A DNA stretch of 6,187 nucleotides, taken from Candidatus Krumholzibacteriia bacterium. Its GTDB lineage: Bacteria; Krumholzibacteriota; Krumholzibacteriia; LZORAL124-64-63. How positions within the stretch are numbered: the first letter of the stretch is position 1; every line of letters starts with the position of its first letter. The notes beneath the pieces were generated by a model, which had not been told where the DNA came from, made no database searches, and was given only the letters and a program-made list of their open reading frames with translations. Location: contig JAQULN010000190.1 of NCBI GenBank assembly GCA_028718575.1, positions 1 to 6,187 on the forward strand, read 5' to 3'. A program made the position numbers and the translations under genes. Shown here piece by piece: positions 1-5,612 of this stretch.

Positions 1-13
1 GCTCTTCCGATCT
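1..13. other. Illumina adapter remnant at contig end
   Basis: The 13 bases GCTCTTCCGATCT match exactly the shared 3' end of the Illumina TruSeq-type adapters, and they sit at the extreme left edge of the window. This is best read as untrimmed sequencing adapter, not genome. The reading frame of the following gene happens to stay open through these bases, so an automatic gene caller would include a few adapter-encoded residues in the protein. Confidence 0.93.
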
Positions 14-2151
14 GGACCCACGCCGACACCAGCGGGTTGGTGCGCGCGGGGACGGCGCTTGCCAATTGCCTGCGGCGGGCGGGCGATCTCGCGGCCGCCG
101 AACGTTGGTTGGCGTGGTGCGACTCCGTCGACGCGGTGTGGAGGGCGACGGACATGTCGCGGTCGATCAAACAGGAACGCGCTGTGCTGTTCAACCAGAT
201 CGGCCGCTATGCCGAGGCTGAGTCGCTTCGCGCCAACCTGGGCGAGGATCCCTCGCCGGAGCGACGCCGCGAGGCCGCGGTCCTGCAACAAACCCATCTG
301 ATTCGCCAGGGCATCGAGACGAACCGGCCGGACCTCGCCTACCGGGCCCTCGCGCGCGCCATCGAACTGGAGCCGGCGACCTTGCCGCGTTCGCCAACCT
401 TCGATACGGCGCTGCACCTGGCGCTCGCGGCGGCGCTGCTGCATGCCCGCCAGGGCGAGTACCGGCTGGCGGAGGCGCAACTGCGGGCGGCCGAGACCCG
501 CGAGGTGCGCGGGAACCTGCGCAAGGAATGGTTCCTGGCCGACGCGCGCGGCAAGGTCGCCCGCGAGGCGGGAGACGTCGAGGCCGCGCGCGCGGCGTTC
601 ACGCGCGCGGCGGCGCTGGCCGATTCGCTCGGCGAAGCGGATCTGTTGCGACGCAGCCGCGAGCATCTCAGCGCGACCCTGTTGGAGATCGGACAATACG
701 CCGTCGCGGAATCTCTCGTGACCGACGGTCTGGCGGCGCCGGAGTACTGGACCCGATTGCACGCCCACCTCGCAACCGGTATGGCCCGTGCAGGTCGCGG
801 CGACCACGACGCCGCGCTGGCGGCGTTCGCGGCGGCGGACACGGTTCTCGGCGCCGATCCGCCGGCCGACCTCGGCGCGCGCCTTGGTCTGGAGCAGGGC
901 CGCAGCCTGACGGCATTCGGCCGCTGGCGTGAGGCCTACGCGCAGCTGGCTGCGGCGCGCCGGTTCATCGACGGCAACCCCGGCTCGGTGACGGAGCTAG
1001 GTCGGTCGTTCAATCGCCGAATCCGGCGCGAGATCGCCGAAGCCACGCTGGTCTTGTTGCGCGCGCAGCCTCGGCTGGCCGACCCTGCGGGCGCCGTGGC
1101 CGCCTCGCGTGAAATCGCGGCGTGGGCGCGGGGTGGCCAGCCGGCCGGTGTCCGCGGGCCGCGGATCGAGTACTTCATCGGGGATCAACGGGCGTATGCG
1201 TGGGCGACGGTGGGCCGCCAGAGCGGGTTCCTCTGGGCGGATCTGCCTGCGCCAGGATCGTTGGCCGACCTCGTCGAAGCGGTCATCACCGACATGGCCT
1301 ATCCCGACCGCGACGTGGATCGCGAGGCCGTCCGGCGCCTGGGAGCCGCGTTGCTGAGTCCGCTGGCTGATCTCTGGCCGCAAGATACGGTTCTGGAAAT
1401 CGCCTCCGACGGGTTCCTGGCTGCGGTCCCATGGGGCGCCTTGACCTGGCCTGGCTCCGCGCACGCGGTGCTTGAACGCGGACCGCTGGCGATCACGGTG
1501 GGCGCGGCCGCGACCGAAGATGCGGCAAGCCGCGGCAGCGGCCTGTTGGCCGTCGGCGTCGACGGCGAGGTGGAGGCGGGAGGGCCGCGCTTGACGCAGG
1601 CTGAAGCCGAAGCCCGCGCGGTCGCCGCGACGTGGCAGGACGGGCCCGTGGCCTTGCGGGTCGGCGCTGCTGGCAATCTCGGCGGACTGCTGCCCGACGG
1701 ATTGCGGGGGTATCGGGTCGTCCACATCTCGTCCCACGCGCGCGTCTACGAGGGACTGGACGGCCACGCCGCCATCCACGTGGCGGGGAGTTTGGGACGA
1801 CCGCTGACGATCGACCGGATCATCACGGCCGGCACCGACGCCGACCTGGTCTATCTGTCCAGTTGCGAGGGCGCAAGGCAGCACCGCAGTCCCGCGCGCG
1901 GCGTCCTGAGCTTCGCGGACGCGTTTCTGGCCGCCGGCGCCGGTGCCGTGGTGGCAACGTCCGTGTTGATGGACGACGTCGCGGGGCGCGCGCTGGCCGA
2001 AAACTTCTACCGCCACTGGCAGACGGGCAAAGCAGGGGCGGTCGCGCTGCGTGCCGCCCTGCTCGATTTGCGATCAACGGATCCCCGCTGGGATCACCCG
2101 TTCTACTGGGGCTTCGCGAACCTCTATACGAAACCGGCCAGCCCCGAATGA
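14..2151 (+). CDS. TPR-repeat CHAT-domain protein (caspase-like peptidase family), 5' truncated
   Basis: The frame is open to the left edge, so the true start is missing; the TTG at 37 is only the first possible start codon and serves here as residue 1. Residues ~5-315 form about seven TPR-like helical hairpins (near 5-31, 43-72, 86-113, 122-153, 163-199, 207-233, 238-313), rich in Ala, Leu and Arg, a likely protein-interaction scaffold. Residues ~373-704 are a CHAT domain: an entry strand near YFIGDQRAYAWATV, a segment resembling 'LxPLxxL..DGxLxxVPWGAL', then VVHISSHA with His567 and VYLSSCEGA with Cys610, spaced as in the caspase-like His/Cys dyad, and a typical C-terminal end around FYWGFANLY. 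Family knowledge: CHAT proteins are clan CD cysteine-peptidase relatives, some acting in bacterial cell death or defence; others have no known substrate. No signal peptide is visible, but the N-terminus is absent. Its stop lies 6 nt from that of the convergent lipoprotein gene. GC is very high (130 of 180 bases at 541-720). Peptidase activity and partner are inferred, not shown. Confidence 0.9.
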
Positions 2152-2157
2152 CGCGGG

Positions 2158-2841
2158 CTAGATGTCGTCTTCACCGGGCAACTCCGGATCGACGACGCGG
2201 TCGGTGGCGTCGCTGTCCTTGCCCGGTCCGGCCTGCACGTTCACGTAGATCGGGTCATCGGGATCGGCGGGAGGCCAGGCGATCTGGATAGTCTCCAAGT
2301 TGTCAGCGTCGGGGAAGTCGAAATCGTTCAACACGAGATCGTAGCTCGTGAACGTGCCGTTGTAGTTGTCCGTGTTGTACCAGGACACGATCGGTAGCTC
2401 GATGATCGCCGTGCCCTTGTTGTTCGGCGGTATGTTCAGGGTCCGATAGATGATGCAGTTGCCGGGGACATAGAGACTGCCGCTGGTGGGCTCGGCTGCG
2501 ACCCACAGGGTTCCCTCCTCGAAGTCATTGCCCGCCAGCGGGTCGCCAGCGAGGGTGATTCTGATGGGGTGAGTTTCGGGATATCCGTCCGGCACGATCG
2601 AGACTGTCCCGCCGTTCTTGGCGGGTAGTGCCTCAAACTTCACCTCGATCCAGTCTATATTGTTGAACTTGACGTTCAAGACGGCAAAGAACGGATCGAA
2701 CCCCTCCGGCGGATCGAAAATGGGCAGTACGCGTTTGACCCCGTCCTCCGGCGCGTTCAGTGTGACGGTGTCGTGGCTGCAGGCGGTGAAGAGCAGCGCG
2801 GCGGCCAAGAGGCCGATGGCGGTCCAGGCGAGTCGGTGCAT
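2158..2841 (-). CDS. Putative lipoprotein of unknown function (227 residues)
   Basis: I do not recognise the family. The ATG at 2841 is chosen because it puts a classic lipoprotein signal at the N-terminus: MHR, a hydrophobic stretch (residues ~8-18), then FTAC with Cys21 as the expected lipidation site, and because GGGGAG lies 7 nt upstream. An in-frame ATG at 2877, and frame opening as far as 3027, would bury this signal behind a polar leader. Position +2 is Ser, not Asp, which in Gram-negative rules favours the outer membrane. The mature part (about 22-189) alternates hydrophobic and polar residues, is rich in Asn, Pro and Gly and looks like beta-sandwich folds; the only other Cys is Cys129. 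The last ~38 residues are acidic and Pro/Gly-rich, probably disordered. The gene diverges from the metallopeptidase gene and converges on the CHAT gene. A role as an envelope or surface protein is inferred from the signal only. Confidence 0.85.
   Translation of the reverse strand: MHRLAWTAIGLLAAALLFTACSHDTVTLNAPEDGVKRVLPIFDPPEGFDPFFAVLNVKFNNIDWIEVKFEALPAKNGGTVSIVPDGYPETHPIRITLAGDPLAGNDFEEGTLWVAAEPTSGSLYVPGNCIIYRTLNIPPNNKGTAIIELPIVSWYNTDNYNGTFTSYDLVLNDFDFPDADNLETIQIAWPPADPDDPIYVNVQAGPGKDSDATDRVVDPELPGEDDI
2173..2227. other. Nested inverted repeat just downstream of the CHAT stop codon
   Basis: ACCGGGCAA at 2173-2181 is a perfect inverse complement of TTGCCCGGT at 2219-2227. Inside it, CGACGC at 2193-2198 pairs with GCGTCG at 2207-2212 around an 8-nt loop, and GGA at 2186-2188 can pair with TCC at 2216-2218. 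The structure begins 22 nt past the CHAT stop and lies within the last codons of the minus-strand lipoprotein gene. It could fold at the 3' end of the CHAT transcript and slow or stop transcription, but no T-run follows, and pairing by chance in GC-rich coding DNA is possible. Confidence 0.3.
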
Positions 2842-2848
2842 GGTCGGT

Positions 2849-2854
2849 CTCCCC
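2849..2854 (-). promoter_or_regulatory. Ribosome binding site of the 227-residue lipoprotein
   Basis: On the minus strand GGGGAG precedes the ATG at 2841 with a 7-nt spacer. It decides the start: the alternative ATG at 2877 has no comparable purine-rich motif just upstream, and it abuts the candidate -10 box described separately. Confidence 0.65.
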
Positions 2855-2875
2855 GAGGTTGTTGGTGCGGTGTTC

Positions 2876-2905
2876 ATTGTACGGAAACACGTCTGCCGAA
2901 AACAA
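2876..2905 (-). promoter_or_regulatory. Candidate sigma-70-type promoter for the lipoprotein gene
   Basis: Read on the minus strand, TTGTTT (2905-2900) is followed after 18 nt by TACAAT (2881-2876), which matches five of six bases of the TATAAT -10 consensus; the -35 box matches only the leading TTG. Transcription would begin near 2869 and give a ~28-nt leader containing the GGGGAG site, consistent with translation from 2841. The prediction is weak because the -35 is poor and the housekeeping consensus of this organism is unknown. Confidence 0.35.
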
Positions 2906-3085
2906 GAACGCCGGGGATCGGGGAGTGAAAGAAAATACTGAGATGGCTGCGAGGTCGCGCGCGCGTTTCGCGCCGGATCAAATAAATCTTGGAAATTGAA
3001 CCCGCAAACGTTCGTCCAGTAGAGCAAGAACCGTAGTCCCGTTGCACTCGCGCGGACTGGGTTCGTCTGCGGTTTGTCTTTGGCG

Positions 3086-3092
3086 GGAGGAG
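3086..3092 (+). promoter_or_regulatory. Strong ribosome binding site of the metallopeptidase gene
   Basis: GGAGGAG lies 7 nt upstream of the ATG at 3100 and is a near-perfect anti-Shine-Dalgarno complement. Together with the lipoprotein signal that begins at this ATG, it fixes the start with little doubt. I found no convincing -10/-35 pair for this gene in the 2906-3085 stretch. Confidence 0.8.
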
Positions 3093-3099
3093 AAAGAAC

Positions 3100-5526
3100 A
3101 TGAAACGATTGTACTTGGCACTAGCGACCGCGAGCCTGCTCGGCTTGGCATTCAGTGGGTGTTCAGAGGAGCCGCTGCTCAACGACCGGGATGAGGTGGC
3201 CGTCACCCCCCGTTACGCGATTGATCCCGACCTGGAGAATATGACGTGGGGCCATGCGCCTATGGAGCCAGGCGAGAAATGCGTTTCCGAAATCTCCGGT
3301 CCGCAAACCGTTGCCGTACTGGCGGTACATTTCAACAATACACCTCCTGAAAACCATTTTACTCCGAGCCGGGTCGCGGCCATCAACAACATCATGTTCG
3401 GAGCGAGCAATTCCGTCGGCGCCTTGTATGAAAAAATGTCTTTCGGAAGTCTCGGTTATTCTGGGAATGTATTCGGCCCCTTCACGATCGATATACCCAG
3501 CAACACACCGTGCAATCAATATCCTCTCATGAAGGATCTCGTGGATGATCAAGCCTACTTGGCGATCCCGGGATTCGAAGACTATGACTACTACATCTAT
3601 GTATTCGCCCGCCCCAATTCCTGCCAGGATGATCTGGGCTGGGGCGGCGTTGCCCAGATGTGCGGCCAAAACGTCTGGATCTGGACCTGGCAGTCTCGGT
3701 CGGTCTACGCCCATGAACTCGGCCACACCCTGGGTTGGCTGCATTCCGGTACACCCGAACTCGGCGAATACGGCGACTACTCTTGCATCATGTCCACCAA
3801 CTGGCACCACAACGGCTTCGATCTTTCGTTGCGAGAGGCGAGCGCAATCTGGAAAAACGAGGCCGGCTGGATCGCTCCGGAGCGAGTGCTGGCCGTCGAA
3901 ACGGCCGGCAACTACGAATTCTACCTGGCGCCGGTCGAGCGCGAGCCGGGCCTGATCCTGGATCCTACCGGCGGCACGGCTTATCAGTTGATTCGTGTCG
4001 ATTACCTAGACGGCAACCTGAACACGCGGCACGTCTACCTCTCGTACCGTCGCGAGGAAGGCTCCTTCTATCCCGTGCCGGCCGTGGCCGATCTCATGAA
4101 TCGAATCCACGTCCACACTCAGATAGCGCCCGGCTACCATACCTTGCGGCAGGCCGCCTTGGCGGCGTCCGAGTTCTTTGAACTGGGTCCTGTGGCGATC
4201 ACAGCCGTGACAGACGGACTCGGAGGCGACGGCGATCATTTCGTCAGGGTCGAGGTCGATATCCGCGAAACGCCGCCCGGTGTCGGGATCAATCCGACCG
4301 TGCTCAGGGTCGCCGATCCCCAAGAGGGGGTTGTGGTCGGAACCGTGCAACTGCAGATCACCAATAACGCGACGTCCAAGTTGACTAGCACGACCTACAC
4401 GCTTGAACCGTCGGCCCAGCAAGGGTTTCTCGTGCAGCCGGAAACCGCGAGCGTGACCCTCGCGCCGGGCGAATCGACGACGATCGTGGTGGATCTCGTC
4501 ACGACTCCCGATATCTATGATGGCCGCTTCCCATATGGTGTGACCGTTACGGATGACGCGGAGGTCCAGGGGTCAAGTGTCGCCGGCGCCCGGTTCGATG
4601 CATACCTTGAACCGCCGACGGTGCCGGGCAATTTACGGCATGACGTTTCTCTGGGCGTTGTCACGCTGCATTGGGATCAATCCGACGACACATGGGGCGT
4701 TGATCAATACGAGATCAGGCGCAACGGACAGATCGTTGGGGTCAGCCCGAGATGGTCGCCGCGATATGTCGACAATAACGTGAACTCGGGCATCGTTTAC
4801 GAGTACGAGGTCCGCGCGTACGACATCCCGGGACACATATCCGATTGGAGTCCGCCTTACAGCGTGTTGTTGGACTGTGAACACGGAGTCGATTCGTGGT
4901 TGGAAACGCCGATTGTCTTCGCGAACAAGCCGCCCAAGAGGCTTCCCTTTGTCGTGCCTGCCAATCTCTACATCACGAACCAGAACGGCGAGGAGTGCGG
5001 CCCGAGCGCCTTCACGCTGAACGTGACGGTCAACGACGGCAACCCCATCATATTGCCGGTGCCCGAGGATCCGGCGACGATCGTAATCGGGGCCGGCGCG
5101 ACGGCGGGAGGGTTCGGCGGCATGAATTTCACGGCGCTGCCGACGGAGGGTGAATACTCGATCAATCTTGCAGTCAAACGAAACTACGACGTTCTGGCCA
5201 ATCACGACTTCAAGTATGTTCTCGACGAAACTCCGCCGACGACGCCGTCGTTGGTGCGCGCAAACTTGGTCGGGACGCAGGTTCGACTGACTTGGCGCGG
5301 CTGCACGGATACGCTGTCGGGTCTGGCTCACTACGACGTTTTGCGGGACGGAGTGGTCGTCGGTCAGCCCACGAACGCGGCATTCAATGATCAGCTCGGC
5401 AGCGTGAGCCCCGGGCAGATGATCTGTTACCAGGTACGAGCCGTCGACCGAGCCGGCAACGAATCGCCGCTTTCGACGACCGCGTGCGTCACGATTCCCA
5501 ATATGGAAGATCCCTTCGTGCCTTGA
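3100..5526 (+). CDS. Lipoprotein metallopeptidase, gametolysin-like (M11) metzincin with fibronectin type III domains
   Basis: Predicted surface or periplasmic zinc peptidase. Residues 1-20 are a lipoprotein signal ending AFSGC, with Cys21 as lipid anchor site and Ser at +2. After a short linker (~22-66), the catalytic domain spans about 67-258. It contains the full metzincin motif HELGHTLGWLH (zinc ligands His205, His209, His215; catalytic base Glu206), then EYGDYSCIM with Met231 as the likely Met-turn. The order of strands, Cys138/Cys175/Cys188 and the EYGD-M segment fit gametolysin-like bacterial peptidases (M11) better than M6 enzymes; the substrate is unknown. Residues ~259-390 look like the beta-rich domain that follows such catalytic domains, ~396-500 resemble an Ig-like sandwich, and fibronectin type III domains lie at ~505-592 and ~711-800, separated by another beta-rich region. 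These probably bind or space the enzyme on the surface. The C-terminus has no visible LPXTG, autotransporter or recognisable type IX sorting signal. GC is lower than in the flanking genes, especially early on (92 of 180 bases at 3301-3480). Confidence 0.9.
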   Translation: MKRLYLALATASLLGLAFSGCSEEPLLNDRDEVAVTPRYAIDPDLENMTWGHAPMEPGEKCVSEISGPQTVAVLAVHFNNTPPENHFTPSRVAAINNIMFGASNSVGALYEKMSFGSLGYSGNVFGPFTIDIPSNTPCNQYPLMKDLVDDQAYLAIPGFEDYDYYIYVFARPNSCQDDLGWGGVAQMCGQNVWIWTWQSRSVYAHELGHTLGWLHSGTPELGEYGDYSCIMSTNWHHNGFDLSLREASAIWKNEAGWIAPERVLAVETAGNYEFYLAPVEREPGLILDPTGGTAYQLIRVDYLDGNLNTRHVYLSYRREEGSFYPVPAVADLMNRIHVHTQIAPGYHTLRQAALAASEFFELGPVAITAVTDGLGGDGDHFVRVEVDIRETPPGVGINPTVLRVADPQEGVVVGTVQLQITNNATSKLTSTTYTLEPSAQQGFLVQPETASVTLAPGESTTIVVDLVTTPDIYDGRFPYGVTVTDDAEVQGSSVAGARFDAYLEPPTVPGNLRHDVSLGVVTLHWDQSDDTWGVDQYEIRRNGQIVGVSPRWSPRYVDNNVNSGIVYEYEVRAYDIPGHISDWSPPYSVLLDCEHGVDSWLETPIVFANKPPKRLPFVVPANLYITNQNGEECGPSAFTLNVTVNDGNPIILPVPEDPATIVIGAGATAGGFGGMNFTALPTEGEYSINLAVKRNYDVLANHDFKYVLDETPPTTPSLVRANLVGTQVRLTWRGCTDTLSGLAHYDVLRDGVVVGQPTNAAFNDQLGSVSPGQMICYQVRAVDRAGNESPLSTTACVTIPNMEDPFVP

Positions 5527-5540
5527 TCGGCTTGTCGCGT

Positions 5541-5560
5541 CCGCCGCTGCAACGCGGCGG
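5541..5560. terminator. GC-rich hairpin after the metallopeptidase gene
   Basis: CCGCCGC (5541-5547) and GCGGCGG (5554-5560) form a perfect 7-bp stem with a 6-nt loop, 14 nt beyond the metallopeptidase stop codon. No T-run follows on either strand, so it is not a textbook intrinsic terminator; a role in transcript 3'-end protection or assisted termination is inferred from its position. Confidence 0.45.
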
Positions 5561-5584
5561 TCGTGTCGCGAGCGAGCTTGATCG

Positions 5585-5610
5585 CCGCGCCGGGTTCGCG
5601 CCCGGCGCGG
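5585..5610. terminator. Strong hairpin between convergent genes, possible bidirectional terminator
   Basis: CCGCGCCGGG (5585-5594) and CCCGGCGCGG (5601-5610) are perfect inverse complements: a 10-bp all-GC stem with loop TTCGCG. An outer G-T pair (5584/5611) and an inner T-G pair could extend it. It ends 2 nt before the stop codon of the minus-strand hydantoinase gene and follows the metallopeptidase gene on the plus strand, so it could serve both transcripts. There is no T-run on either side, as is common in high-GC bacteria. Confidence 0.6.
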
Positions 5611-5612
5611 TA

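Noticed and set aside
997..2016. A 339-codon open frame on the minus strand opposite the CHAT gene
   Set aside because: It has no recognisable domain, its composition is dominated by Arg, Gly, Gln and Pro as expected for the antisense of GC-rich coding DNA, and the plus-strand frame contains a clear CHAT domain.
2080..2095. Small inverted repeat GATCCC-CGCT-GGGATC near the end of the CHAT gene
   Set aside because: It lies inside the coding sequence, the stem is only 6 bp and no T-run follows; it is readily explained by the codons for the DPRWDHP segment.
2996..3025. TTGAAC followed by TAGAGC as a promoter for the metallopeptidase
   Set aside because: The boxes match the sigma-70 consensus at only about four and three of six positions, so this is no better than chance in this stretch.
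2842..3027. Extension of the 227-residue lipoprotein to an upstream ATG (2877 or 3027)
   Set aside because: The extension would place the hydrophobic signal and lipobox Cys behind 12 or 62 mostly polar residues, and the good ribosome binding site sits at 2849-2854 before the ATG at 2841.
2675..3336. Similar short peptides AVLNVKFNN (lipoprotein) and AVLAVHFNN (metallopeptidase)
   Set aside because: Seven of nine residues agree, but flanking sequence shows no further similarity; a single beta-strand resemblance is not evidence of common origin.
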